Assembly (NCBI RefSeq): GCF_029784155.1
Contig: NW_026598356.1
Span: 62,001 to 126,000 of the forward strand
Direction: 5' to 3'
DNA length: 64,000 nt
Origin: Uranotaenia lowii
Taxonomy: Eukaryota; Arthropoda; Insecta; Diptera; Culicidae
The notes beneath the pieces are model-generated. The model saw nothing but the letters and a program-made list of their open reading frames with translations. It did no database searches and was not told where the DNA came from. The position numbers were made by a program, and so were the translations under genes. Positions 35,324-48,119 of the stretch are shown here, one piece after another. The first letter of the stretch is position 1. Every line of letters starts with the position of its first letter.

Positions 35324-36943
35324 CTAGGCTACCCAGATACTCTCGTGACATTTCATGAAAAAAGCGGGATATCTCCGAAAAAAGCGAGACATTTTGAAAA
35401 CTTTTAAAAACCTAATTTTTATGACTATTCTCATACCTATTTAAATGTTTCTTCAGCTAAAAAAGTTCATAGAATGTAATAAAATATAGATGAATAAAAT
35501 TGGTTTAAAAATGGATTCTAAAGAAAACTTCCATATTTGTAAACTGCGAACACTTCAGAGTAATAAAAAATCCCAAATTTGAAAAGTGTTTTTATGTTTA
35601 TTTTTAAACAGTCGTTTTTGACAATTTATTTTATTTAATTATACTCGTCCATTCATTCATTGTTTGATTCAAAATAGTTTTTTTTTCGCTAGGTAGTCCT
35701 GTTCTATTTTATCCTGCCTGGAGAAAAATCTGGCAAAAATGCTAAGAACTAAACGTGTTATTTATTCTTTTCTTATAAACTTCGAAAAAAAAAACACACA
35801 CACACAAAAAACATTATGTTTGAATGATTTTCTGAGTTCAACCAATGAATTTAAATTCAGGCTAAATTTAGGTTTTTCCAGTGTAAGTCAGGAAACTTCA
35901 TAAAAGTGTTACCTATTTAATTCCTTACAGCCTTATCGGTGAATGTTATGTTCTTTAAGTAAAAACATTTCTAGATTTGATAATCATAAATGGATAAAAG
36001 AAGATGGGAAAAAATACCGCAGTTGATAATGATCGAGTAGAGATTTTATAAATAGCGTTTTCATCAAATACGGACCAACTATTTTGAAGGTCAATCACAA
36101 AAGTTTTCTCAGGAAACAGCGGGACATTTTGAGAAAAAAGCGGGACGGCGCACAGTGGTCCAAAATCAAAAAAAGTTGGAAAAAATTAATAAACAGCTTT
36201 TTTGTCAAAGATTCTAGGTGGAAAGTTGAATAAAAAATAAGAAATTGATATTTTTTTCAAAGTTTGCTATTTTTGTTTTCTATAATTGCAAAAATGGGGT
36301 TTGAGCTGTGTGATAGCGAGTCGAAGTAGTACGTTTGGTGGCCTACACACGAATGCCGTATCTGCGGTCGTAAGCAGCCTAGCTGTGCTAGACGAGATAG
36401 CTTGTAGCGGAGGCGTACATAGGTATAGTGATAGGAGGTTCAACCTACAGTGTGCCTCAAGTTTATGATATCACCACAAGCTGTACACTATAAAATTGAA
36501 TATTTTTCAATTATTTATGAATATTTTTGTTAAAATTCAATGTTGGCTCCGAAATTCCTCTAGGTTTGTTGTATCAATACTAAATCTGATGTTTAATGGT
36601 GAAGTTGCATATATATCGAAGCAAACAATGCTTGTTTAACTATGTATAAAAACTTTAAAATTTCCATGTTGAGAATAAAAAATCCTATCTTTAATTTTTG
36701 TGTTTAAGTTGTCGTTCATGTTTGTTCCATGGAAGGTGTATAAAAGTTCCTAGAAAATATCTAATAACATCATCACGTTCCTTGAATATTGGAGATTCGA
36801 TTCCAACATTAAAAATTATGGTTGTCGCTGACTTGAAAAATGGACTTTTTTTCCAACTTTTGGGGGATTTTAACCACTGTGTGGCGGGACATTTTCTTAA
36901 AAAGCGGAACATGTCCCGCTTTTGCGTGACGGATGGCAACCCT
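35324..36943. mobile_element. hAT-like element interrupted by a nested insertion
   Basis: An exact 8-bp duplication, AAATTAGA, flanks the segment (35316-35323 and 36944-36951). The right end in reverse reads AGGGTTGCCATCCGTCA, close to common hAT ends; the left end reads CTAGGCTACCCAGATACTC, a weaker match. GCGGGACATTTT phrases occur near both ends in inverted or direct form, as expected of subterminal motifs. The interior carries a second element at 36151-36881. There is no transposase. Confidence 0.65.
36151..36881. mobile_element. Nested 731-bp element with CACAGTGG ends
   Basis: It starts CACAGTGGTCCAAAATC and ends GATTTTAACCACTGTG, inverted ends that agree over about 15 bp with one small gap. 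The 5-bp flanks are CGGCG and TGGCG, one mismatch apart. CACWRTG ends with a GC-rich 5-bp duplication recall the Transib superfamily; this is inference from a short motif. It splits the GCGGGAC repeats of the surrounding hAT-like element, so it inserted later. Confidence 0.55.
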
Positions 36944-37022
36944 AAATTAGATTAGGGGATCAGAATCAGCGGCGACATTAGCGGAATATTGAAAAAAAAA
37001 AAAAAATGTGACAAAATATTAT

Positions 37023-37216
37023 TTTTTTTTTTTGTTTCGATTATAGTCGTTTTACCATCTTTATGGCATTCGCGACTTTATCAACGTTGCAGTTGGCGGA
37101 TCGTTATTGAAAAACTTATCCGGTACAACTGTGTTCGATATTTACTCTTGGGCTCGAACTCGCGGACATCGGCTTAGGAGACAACAGACTTGCCAACTGA
37201 GCTATATCACAAGCCC
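37023..37216 (-). mobile_element. tRNA-derived SINE, copy 2
   Basis: This is the reverse-strand copy of the element at 6827-7024, nearly identical in sequence, with the A box, B box and A-rich tail preserved. An exact 12-bp target-site duplication, ACAAAATATTAT, flanks it (37011-37022 and 37217-37228). Close similarity of two distant copies suggests recent family activity. Confidence 0.92.
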
Positions 37217-37228
37217 ACAAAATATTAT

Positions 37229-37535
37229 GTTGGAATATTTTTGCTTTTATACATCTTCTAAGTTGTGTAATGAGTACCTATACACTTCTGGAAATTTATT
37301 TCAACTATCCCAAAGTTTCTTTACAGTTTAGCATTAATTTCAAAAATAATGAGTTGAATTAAATTAAGATTTTAATTTTGATATGCATTAAAAGTTACCA
37401 TTGACTGAATAAATGTATTTTTTAGATTGTTCAAATCACCTATCATAAAAATGTATAACAAATTTTGCCGTCACTGGGGATCGTTTTGGAGATTTTTGTC
37501 TTAAAGATTTTAATTTATTAAACTTCTTTATTGAA
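37229..37535. other. AT-rich spacer
   Basis: Nothing identified. Confidence 0.35.
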
Positions 37536-37539
37536 TACT

Positions 37540-38475
37540 AGCTGATTTTACCCGGCCTTGCTCGGGTTCACAAAAGATCTTAATCAAAATGAGTCGTTTG
37601 ATTTTTCGAAATATTGGAAGCTTTATATTCATCATTTTAAGAAATTTGGCCCATGTTTGGCCGCGTAAGTTTTGTAAGTCTTTTTAAAGTTTTTATTGAG
37701 ATCATTCACTGTGTTTATCGATTTCATTTTTTTAGAAGAAGCTTAAAGTTTTAAGGATTATGAATTGAATTTCAAAATAATTTCCTTCTTCTCTACCACA
37801 AAACACTTTGATCTCTTTTGCAGACTATCCCACTTTTCAAGATGGATGATCTCCCTGTACAATGGTATATTTAAGTTTTATTTAATTAAAAATTTCTAAA
37901 AACACTTCCGAACCTTGTTAAACCATGTTTAAGACTCATTTGGCATGTTTTCAATTGTATGTTTGCTTTTGTTGCTTTTTTAATTTAACACTGTTTTTCT
38001 TAAATGTTGAAAGTTGCACTAAAAGTTTCTTGGAGTTATCAAAAAGAAATCATCTCTGAACCGAAATAAACATTTAAATGTTATGGAAGTGGTCTTATTT
38101 GAGTTTCATTTATTATTTTGAAGAGTGATCAATGTTAAAATTCTTTGAAATCATTTGTTTAAACTCGCAGTACCAATCAGTTTTTTTTTCAAAATTGGAT
38201 GGTAGATATATATAGTATAAATAAATTGGCCAATGCAATAGGATGGTTTAAAACTAAAAACCTCAGATGGTATTATCTAATCAATTTTCTAATCCCCCAT
38301 TTAGATTCCTCGGCGGCTATCAAAGCGTTTAAATTGCAGCCTTCAACATATATGTTACTCTGAATCTAATGATTTTTTCTTTCTCTTTAAGGAATTCTAA
38401 AAATTTGAAAATGGTTGGTTAAAAGCTGGAGTTTATGAAAATCGGTTCATTAGTTTTTCAGCATTCAGTCCAAAT
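37540..38475 (+). mobile_element. Candidate insect interspersed element with CCCGG start
   Basis: The left edge CTAGCTGATTTTACCCGGCC and, near the right, GAAAATCGGTTCATTAGTTT resemble start and end phrases that recur in insect genomes as dispersed repeats. No open frame is retained. The family cannot be named from this sequence, and the boundaries are approximate. Confidence 0.4.
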
Positions 38476-38499
38476 AGTAATTCAGCTGAAGAAGCCAAT

Positions 38500-39055
38500 T
38501 CACTGTTGACTGTTTAGTTCACTGTATATCCTTGTAAACTCTCAAAGCCCCCCAGCGAGGCGGTAGGCAGCACATTGAAAATCACTGCAATTTTAGTCAA
38601 TATATTCTTTACAGGATAATTGTAGTTTTCAATACGAAATGTATGCTCATTATTGCATCCTAATATCTCGTACCAGTACCACGTGTTTTGCACAGTAGAA
38701 GGAAAAACACCCGCCAAAATTTTACCTTTCAAATCTTTGATGCTCAGCGAGCTTTGATTTGCTTTCCAGTCCACGTGAACTCTTGAAGGTCGTTTCTAAT
38801 GCCCGGCCCATGGTGATGGTGAAAACAACCCCGCCAAAGGGAAAAAATTGGTTCTGAAAAATGGGTGCCATGACTTTTGGTTTGTGGGAAAAAAACGAAA
38901 GTTCTATGGGAGGGTCTCTTTTCTCAGGTGGGAGGGGCTCGAAACTATTACTAAAACCTTCCCATGGTCCAAACACATAACTGTACCATATTTCAGGCTG
39001 ATCGGTTAAGCGGTGTGGATTTGTATAAGGTGCATACAAACATATATAGTCCAAC
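38500..39055 (-). pseudogene. Overlapping open frames, possible repeat remnant
   Basis: Two overlapping minus-strand frames (110 codons at 39054-38722 and 86 codons at 38774-38514) lie back to back in different phases. The text is more complex than the surroundings, with GGGAGGG and a CATGGTGATGG phrase. I recognise no domain. It could be a frameshifted remnant of a mobile-element protein or chance. Confidence 0.25.
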
Positions 39056-40600
39056 TCATCTTTATATATTAGATTAAAGAACGTTTTGACAAATTGTCTG
39101 CTGCCCTACGCAATCTAGTCTAGTCCATGGACTATACGAAAGATCCATCCGATGGCTGCTAGAAAAAAAAAACAAAATGAAATCACTCTTCGAAGCTGCC
39201 AAACGATCACAACGGCAGCTTTGGGACCAAGCGACAAACCTCGAAAAAAAATATATGGGAAAAAACCAGATAGCAATAAAAAAAACCTGAAAACAAAACT
39301 GCGCTAACATCAGCAGCCGTACTTTTTTTTTATAGCAAGCAACCTCCGGAAAAACACAGCCGCGAGCGAGATGGGCGGAGTCACCGGCAGCGGCCGGTCG
39401 AATCTGCCGGCTGATTGAACTTCCAGCTCTCCGGTCTTTAGTCAGCCGGCCGCGTGGGTCTGTTTGTTTGTTTACCTATACAGTTTTACACTTATATGTA
39501 GGTACACTAAGAGTTTTGAACTGTTTTTCCAACGAAAATAAAAAAAAAGACAACTTGCCCGGCTACCTCCCAACAGTTTCCGATGGGAAAGACCCCGGTG
39601 GGATCTCGCGAGAGTAAACAGTCGTTGCTGGCAGCAAATTCCCACTGATCGCGTTGTGTCGCGTCGCCTCCTCATACCTATAAAGACTGAGTAGTCTATA
39701 GTTCGCTCGATTCGAGTGCAATTATCATTTTTGTATTTAGTAGAAGGCCTCCGAAGCCGCCCGGCAAGTGTGAGTGGGAAATGCTCAAATAATCGTTTGT
39801 TAGTAGTAACGTTCGATGCTGTTGTTGCTGCTGCTAGCTAGTGTTCGTGGCACTACAGCCGCGAGAAAATAAAAAGAAACCAGGCGCGGTGGGTGGAGCT
39901 TATTATTATATGGAGGCGGCTTATATGAGCGATATTTTATCAGCGGCTTAGCAGAAGGGGATAAGTTTGTTATCGAACAAATTTGATTGTTAGTGTTAAA
40001 AATTTACGTTAAAACCTGATTCAAAACCGCTATAAATAATTGTAAAAATTATCCAAAATGAAATATAGAATAATTTTTGATTATTCCTTGTAACCTACTA
40101 TAATTAAATATTTTAAGAATGCGCTCGACGCCTTAAACAAAATCTAAGGGACCTGATTTGTCTTCAAAGTCTATTTTGTTTTCATTTACGGCTTTCCGAA
40201 TTCAAACGTTAGGGTTTTACTTCCCGCAAGAGTTATGAATCAGTTGAAAACTTTTAAGGTGGCTTAAAATATCCACAAAAAACTACAAATTTCTTAATTT
40301 TACCTTTTTTCTCGACCTGAATGAATGTTTGCATTTATTAGATGCAGTCATTAGATGATTAGGTGCTAAAATGGAGTATCTTTAGCCCAAGTTCGAGCTA
40401 AAATCGATAAAAAAAACTACAAGATACCTATGTACATCGATGTGACACTTATTTTATAATTTAAAGGACATTGCAATCGAATTTGTAGAAGAACAATCGG
40501 TTAAAAATAGTCCAAGTTAGAGCCAAAAATGTGTTTTGGAACGATTCGTTGAAATTAATCAAGGCCAATTCTCGATCAGACTAGAAAACATTTAACAACT
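39056..40600. other. GC-richer island then AT-rich spacer
   Basis: About 39340-39920 is GC-rich and unique, with CTGTTGTTGCTGCTGCTAGC near 39819. It may be promoter or leader DNA of an alternative start site. From 39950 to the satellite the sequence is AT-rich with no feature seen. Confidence 0.35.
39677..39710 (+). promoter_or_regulatory. Candidate TATA-type core promoter
   Basis: CCTATAAAG at 39677-39685 is followed 25-30 bases later by TATAGTTCGCTCG, where an initiator could lie. It sits inside a GC-richer island that continues for 200 bases downstream without long coding potential. This is motif evidence only. Confidence 0.25.
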
Positions 40601-40611
40601 GAAAACAGGTA

Positions 40612-41289
<678 letters not shown>

Positions 41290-42290
41290 GATGAAACTTA
41301 TTTTAAATTCATTTAAATTTTAAAATTCAAATCTTAAGCCATGTGACAGGTGTTTACTACTCACGATTGTCAACATAATGAGCAAAAGAAATCAAAACCC
41401 CAAAATCCCTTCATTTACTACTAATCATTTTGAATATACAAATATCGGTTGTGTCATAAAAAAAAACAAAAAAAAAACCATTTCAGCCTCAATTTTATTT
41501 GTGTTTGTTTTTTTTTTTTTCAAATGTTCAATTTTCCATTTGAAGGCGTTTTGATAAATCACACAAGGCACCAATATTTTTCCGAGGTGCAAAGTATTTC
41601 TGAGCTAATTTTGATTTATTTGGGTGCCCTGAATCGAGATATGCAATTTGGTTATTTTTCTATAAGTTTTTGTTTTTTAGAAAATAACTTTTGAAAATAA
41701 GTGAAAATGATTTAAAAAATTCCTGCTTTTTTTTTTTTAAATTGTAAAACATTACAAAAAATTTGAAAATAAAGGTTTCAAATGAACTTCTTTGAAAATG
41801 CAAATAATTTTCATTTCTGCGAATTACGGAAGTTTTATTTTTGTTTATTTTCCCCATTTTGCAAGAAACGGGAATTTTGATCGAAATTTTTCTTCATGTT
41901 ATTTAGAAGAAAAAGTCAATTTTTTTGTTGAGTCTTCAATAAATTTGTTCAATCAAAATAAACCTTTTCTTTTTTACTTTTTTTACTGCCGCTATTTGAA
42001 AGACTGTCACAAATGTGTTTTCATCATATTTGAATTTATCTAAAAATCGTTCTTATATAGTTAGTTCTTCAGTGTAGACTAGAAAGTTCTGTTACTTTGT
42101 TCTCAACATTTATGAAAAAAGTTCTAATACTAATACCAATGCCAATACCAATACTGAATTAGTGATGTCAGATTTTTTAATCATTGTATCTCCGATATTG
42201 GAATAAATACGCAAAATATTACTTCTTGAAAAAGGAAATTAAACAAATTCAGAAATAGTTTTCGTTTTTCATGTAGATTTTTTGGTTCAT
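41290..42290. other. AT-rich spacer
   Basis: No gene is supported. Several homopolymer runs are present, such as the T run at about 41509. Confidence 0.35.
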
Positions 42291-42292
42291 CA

Positions 42293-42923
42293 GTTGGTGA
42301 TTGATTTCACTCAAATCTGATTAATTTTTAAACTTTTTAATAGATCGATAGTCATAATCTGACAAAAGATTCGAGTCCAAGACGCCAAAATCTTCCTAAT
42401 CAGCCATCATCAGCTTTTTCATCGAGTTATCAATTGAATTTTATATATAAGTTTTTGAAATAGGTAAGACGATTTTATTGAAAAAAGACTTTCTACAATG
42501 TCATTAAATAAACCTTCTCATCTTCATATTTTCATAATTTTTAAAGAAAAAGCTACCAAATTTCATAGCTTTACTATTTTAATTTTAAGATTTCTGAATT
42601 TTTTGTGTTTTGAAAACCTATACCTAAGTATTGGTGAGTGATTTCACTCAAATCTGATTAGTTTTTAAACTTTTTAATAGATAGATAGTCATAATCTGAC
42701 GAAAGATTCGAGTCCAAGACGCCAAAATCTTCCAAATCAGCCATCAAAACATTGCACTTAAAAAGCTGTTTCATCGAGTTATCAATTGAATTTTATATAT
42801 AAGTTTTTGAAATAGGTAAGATGTTGTCAAAAAATAAACCTTCGCATCTTCATATTTTCTAAATTTTCAAAAAAAAGTTCAAGATTTCTGAATTTTTTGT
42901 GTTCTGAAAACCTATACCTAAAT
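42293..42923 (+). repeat. Tandem duplication, unit about 300-340 bp
   Basis: Copies at about 42293-42629 and 42632-42923 share TTCACTCAAATCTGATTA, AGATTCGAGTCCAAGACGCC, ATCGAGTTATCAATTGAATT and GAAAACCTATACCTAA. The second copy carries internal indels. A more diverged copy lies at about 30185-30325. Confidence 0.85.
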
Positions 42924-42977
42924 TTAAATATGAAAAACAATCTTTGTTCCTTTTGTCTTTTCTAGGAGCCAATATAA

Positions 42978-43173
42978 TTTAAAATAATAAAAATTAGTGA
43001 AACAGTTATAAATTTTCAAGCGTAATTTTCAAAGTTTGAAATTTCAAGGTTTGAATATGAAGAATGTCTATATGAATGAATGTCTAATTGACAATGTCAA
43101 CATATTCAGACCCTGAAATTTCAAACTGAACCTGAAAATATATAACTGTTTCACTAATTTTTACTATTTTAAA
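42978..43173. repeat. Imperfect inverted repeat, arms 73-82 bp
   Basis: The left arm (42978-43059) contains TAATAAAAATTAGTGAAACAG and TTTGAAATTTCAAGG. The right arm (43101-43173) repeats these in reverse. The 196-bp palindrome is the size of a small MITE, but no duplication flanks it clearly. Confidence 0.75.
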
Positions 43174-43800
43174 GTATCGGTTTAGAATTGATCATGATTT
43201 TTTAATTAATTCGAAATAGCAACTTTGAAGCTTAATTTTCATGATAATAAAAAAAAATGGATGTATAAAATAATATTATCTCTTACTTTGATCACTGACA
43301 CTCCTGAAATAGAATTGAATGTTTTCTTCCTTGTATCAAATTAAATTCAATCACCAAAATTGTGTTTTGACTAAGTTTCCTCAAGTTCAAAAAGGATATT
43401 AGATTTTTAATTTTATTGTGATGATATTTTTTCCAAATTCAAAATATTTGCAAAGAATTTTTAAAATCAACCTTTCAATCTAAAATGAAAAAAAATTATA
43501 TAAAAATTGATACGATCCTTACTTAGCAATTATTATCATTTGTCCTGACCATGATTTAATTTTCAATCCATGTTAATTTCTGAATTGTTCTTAAATTATT
43601 TGAGAACTCGGATTTATGTTTTTGTTTTAAAACCTGTTGTTTTTTTTTTTAAAAACCTGTTGTTTTATTTTATGCATTCTATTTCTGGACACTGATTCTT
43701 ATTGTTTTATTCGAAATTTTCACTCGTAGTCGTTTTCTGGTGTTTCGGAAATATTGATTTGAAATTTGCAAACTTGAATGCTTTAAATTAGTTTTCAAAC
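43174..43800. other. AT-rich spacer
   Basis: Nothing identified beyond a doubled AAAACCTGTTGTTTT word at about 43629-43666. Confidence 0.35.
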
Positions 43801-43805
43801 AACAC

Positions 43806-44770
43806 AGTGACAAAACATGACAAAAAATAATAAAATGATGACAAAAATCTCACAAATATGATAAACATATTTAATAATGGCAAAAATCTTTTACACCGTT
43901 AGAATTTTTTTTAGCGAAATTATGACAAAAAAAAATGCGATAAAATGACAAAACATGACAATATTTTGACAAACGTATTAAAAATATGACAATAATTCGA
44001 CAGATCCTACATTTGTCATATTTTTATGATTTTGTCATATTTCTACATAGTCGGTTTTTTTTCATTTTATTTTCAATTTTTTGTGATATTTTAATCATTA
44101 TTTTTTCATATTTGTCAGATTTTTTGTCATAAATCTGTCATATTTTTCCAATTGTCATATTTTTGTCGTGTTGTGTTATTTGTCCATTTTATATCATAAT
44201 ATTGTCATGTTTTAAACGATCACAAACACAGACATGATTTCAATGAAACTTGAAGTTTCCTCAAAAAGATTCCTTTTTTTTTTACTTAACTTCTAGGCGT
44301 ACAACTTTCGAGGATATGAGGCATCTTACAAATGCTAAGACCACCAACCCACAGAAAGTGTACTATGTATGCCGTGACCAAGATTCGATCTTATGTTCGC
44401 TGGCTTAGAAGACATGAACGCTACCCTGTAGGCCGGGATCTGCGGCTTTGTCATTTCATTGCCAATTTTTTATCCCAATTATTTAATTCTTTTTTTATAT
44501 TTGTCATAGTTTTATCATAATTTTGTAAATTTTTTTTACCACATTTGTCCAATTTTTCTCAGATTTGTCATAGTTTTGAAAATTTTGTCATATTTTTATC
44601 ATATTTTTGACATAGTTGTGACAAGTTTTATTTTAATTTATTGTAAAATTTTTGTCATAAGTATTAATCAGATTTTCATTTTTTTTGTCATACTTTTACC
44701 ACATTTGTCATAATTTTGTCATGTTCTGTCATTTTATTGCCATTTTTTGTCATGTTTGTCTCATAATTGA
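43806..44770. repeat. Degenerate TTTGTCATA-type repeat in both orientations
   Basis: From 43806 to about 44000 the plus strand reads ACAAAA/ATGACAAAA words. From about 44010 to 44220, and again at about 44450-44770, it reads TTTTGTCATATTT. It is a decayed relative of the 9-bp arrays with the same orientation switching. A SINE is inserted in the middle. Confidence 0.7.
44274..44436 (-). mobile_element. tRNA-related SINE of a second family
   Basis: On the minus strand a head reading CCCGGCCTACAGGGTAGCGT carries a B-box-like AGATCGAATCTTGG about 50 bases on. A unique body follows and ends in AAGTAAAAAAAAAAGG. The sequence is unrelated to the 6827 family. The A box is weak and no target duplication was found. 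Confidence 0.5.
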
Positions 44771-45317
44771 CCCCACACACTCCCTCGTCAGCGTTTTTCT
44801 CGCCAATCCGAACACTCATTTCTCAACCATCTTCACCCAATTTGTAAAAAACCTTTTGTTGTTATAAATGTCCTTAAAAATAGCGATTCCTCCAGCTGCA
44901 ATTATCCAATTTCCCCAAGTCTTGCGAGTAGATTCGTCCAAGCTTTGTCACTAATCAACTGAACTTAATGATATTGGAACGAAGATTTTTTCAATTTTAG
45001 CATCGTTTGCCTGAAACTGACTGACAACCGATGTTGCCGAATCGTGAATGAGTATGCAGAGTGCTTTCGGGATTGAGCTTTCTGTTCATTATCGGGTGAA
45101 TTCAGATGGAAAGGAACTGACCGTACAATGCTATAATTGCAATTAAATTCTGAATGTTTTGCAGCCATGGTTCGAGTTCCAATGTGGGACCGTCAAATAC
45201 TAGATTCCCAAATTTTGTTTTACCATAACTGTCATTAATCGATTTATATGATTTTGAAACTCAAAAGAAAAGCACCCAATTTATATGCACGTTGAGTAAG
45301 GCTACTATTCTTTTTAC

Positions 45318-45330
45318 ATGGCGACCGTCA
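45318..45330 (+). promoter_or_regulatory. ATGGCGACCGTCA motif, copy 3
   Basis: An exact ATGGCGACCGTCA in TTTTTAC-motif-GAAATTTG context. It is 507 bp from copy 4 in the same orientation, at the left edge of the island. Confidence 0.45.
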
Positions 45331-45824
45331 GAAATTTGTTTGACAATGTTCAAATGACTTCAGATGACCGTTTTGTGCTTCACTGGGTGCAACACTTACG
45401 GAAAGCAACTTGCTCCCAGTCTAATCTAATTTTATTAGTACAAGAATATTTCTCAAAGTAGTATAACCCTTGTGGAATAGAGATAACGTACGCCAAGTGC
45501 TAAATGGGTAGCTCTCCGAGTAGCAGTTTAGGAGCGTTCTCCCGCTGGCCGTACGCCTCAGAACCCGTCAAAACGGCACCTGCTCACGCCATTGCCTGGT
45601 GGCAGGTCAGCTGCTTTGCACCTGTTGTGTGTTGGTCGAAAAGTTGTGCGAAAACAAATCACTCATTAGCAGGTTTGGTTTGTTTTGATTCTTACCTTCC
45701 TGCCAACTTCAACTTTGATGCTATAGCCCTCAATGAATAACGTGTGCAGGGGTAACGGTTCAGTTCTGGGTGCCAACGATCATCATTACATTTGCAGATT
45801 TCTCTGCACGTGAACTTCCAATCA

Positions 45825-45837
45825 ATGGCGACCGTCA
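45825..45837 (+). promoter_or_regulatory. ATGGCGACCGTCA motif, copy 4
   Basis: An exact ATGGCGACCGTCA preceded by CCAATCA and followed by CGCGTCACAGC. The flanks differ completely from those of the other copies, so the shared 13 bp is not part of a longer duplicated segment. Confidence 0.45.
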
Positions 45838-48119
45838 CGCGTCACAGCTCACGTTCGGTTTGATGGCGCACGACATGCAAGTGGTACGCGCGCGCGCGTC
45901 CTCATGACATGACAACATGAACTTATTGAGTAGCTTCTGGAAAAAAAATGGCAAGTCGTAACGGTACCTAGAGTATTAGTTCAATTCTTAAACGGTTGGC
46001 CCCCCACAATCTGGGGTGGAACGGGGGAGGATTCCCGTTTTAAGATTCGTGCACCGAACCGTCTGGTTGCAGCAGCATTATTGGTTTTCCGACCATGTGT
46101 TGGTGTAAATCAGGTCCAGACAGAGACGTGTGCCGGTTCCGATCAGCTGATATTGGCAAACGAAACGAAACGAAACCGGTTGACTTCGCCGTGTCGGTCG
46201 GTCGCCGGACGTGTGAGGGCAATCGAAAACGGAAAAACCGCCATCCGGGGAAGAGTTCGTGATGTCCATTGTGGTACGCACCACGCCAAGAAAACGCCAA
46301 CCAGGCACGCCACCCGCTCACAGCACGAAAAATGGCGATGACGACGCAGACAGCAGCAACTCAGTCAGACGTAACATCCCCATTCACTAGTTAGTTTGTC
46401 CCAGGATCATCGCGAGCTGAGAAAAGCTTGTTGCTGCCGCCGTCGTCGTCGTCGTTTTCCTTTCCGAACACGAACTGGTGACGACGTCGATGAACTTGGT
46501 CACCAAATGGGGGAGGACAGGGTGGCGGGGCGGTTTCGAGAGGGATGCGTGTAATCCGGCGATTTTAATATTCCACCACAGTCGATACCATTAACGTGCT
46601 ACGTGGATACAAACGGAATCACGGAGGCAGCAGCCGTTTTTTTCGTGTGTCCCAGTAAGGTAGTCCCCGGCATCATCCTTCCAATAGTTAGTGTCGTGCC
46701 ACACCCCTGAATAGGAAGTTTTGTGTGTGGGTTAGGGTGGCACTGTTTTTCAACTACATTTATATCAAAACCTTGCATCCTAAATCTTAATCCAATCGAA
46801 AGTAAACCGATATTGGCTAAGCTATAACTCTATCGGATAATTCCAAAGGGAACTCTCGAAGTTCATTCGATCTTCATTCGAATTTTTTGAAATTTTCTAG
46901 TACGTTTTTGAGTTTTCAAAAGCGTTACATCTTTAATATAAAAAAAAAACCTGAAAAATTCTGTTTTTTTAAATACATACAGGCAGGCTTTTGGTAAAGT
47001 TTAGAGGGAATCCTCCGCGTGTCTTCCAAGGGACACTCCTCAACAAAGACTCAAGGATCGTGTTCCGAAAATCGTCGCGTGAATTCATGCGAGTAGCACT
47101 TTTCCTCAAGCCTACACACGAAACCTGCTTCCAAGTAGTAATTGACCACTTGTTGTAGCTGAATCGGTTCTGGCTGAACCGAAACCGACTTCTGGAAGAA
47201 GAAGGAACAGGTTCGTCCTGTGTTGTGTTTGAGGGTAGAAGGAAGCAGCCTTCACCTACTGGCGTGCGCAAAACCGCGGAAAAGCCCTGCCTAACTAATA
47301 GCTAATGGGCGGCCGCGTAGTTGTGCCCTTAGTTAAAATGCGGATCCCGGTCCTTCGATGTGCATGTTCCGTAACTGAGAAATGAGACTTTTCCGGAACT
47401 TGACACCCTACCCCAACAAGACCGGAGAGGGCGAAAACGGAAAACACCAAGAACAGTTACTCCACAACAGCAGCCCCCTCAAGGTAATCCGAATGACGAA
47501 GACGACGACGACAACAACAGGTTGCGATATCCGCGCGCGTGTACTAACTCCATTGACTAAAAGCGAAACGGAGGGCACACAAACACATATCGGGGGAAAA
47601 ACTTCCTAGAATTTTCGGAGGCCGGCAGCAGCACCTTGCTGTGGTCAGAAATCACTTGGCAGAACACACATTGCATGAGCGCCCCAGTCCCGTCCCAATG
47701 AATGGTGAAAGGGTGCACTTATGCTGCTTTCTTCTTGTGTACGACTCTTTTTTTTCGGTTCAGTTACCCGAACCTGGCTATTGGGCGCCAATTGATATGC
47801 AAATTGATACCAGGCAGCCCCACCGCCAGCACCGTCTCATGAAATTTTCTAGAACAGAATGTTTAGCTGCTAACGGGAAATTCACGGAATTGGTGAAGCA
47901 GGAAGCAGGAGGTGAAGGGGAAGCAGGAGGTTGAGTGGCCGGAAATCATATACGCCGCTTGCCCGGTCAGCAATGATTAGGTTGCGTGGTTGTTGCTCAC
48001 CGGATGATTACGTACAATGAAACGGTGGGCACATTTTACTACCTTTTTCTTAGGAATGATAGAATTCTTTAGATTGTGGGTAGTTGTCTGAAACAATGTT
48101 CTACAAAATATATCTTTTT

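Larger units (their letters stand above)
44771..48030. other. Large GC-richer island, no gene assigned
   Basis: This is high-complexity, largely repeat-free DNA with a CG run (ACGCGCGCGCGCGT, about 45885-45898), GTCGTCGTCGTCG at 46444 and several open frames of 60-100 codons on both strands. None has a domain or a coherent splice pattern. The island holds two of the five 13-bp motif copies. It is most likely regulatory, intronic or untranslated DNA of a developmental-type gene. Confidence 0.35.
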
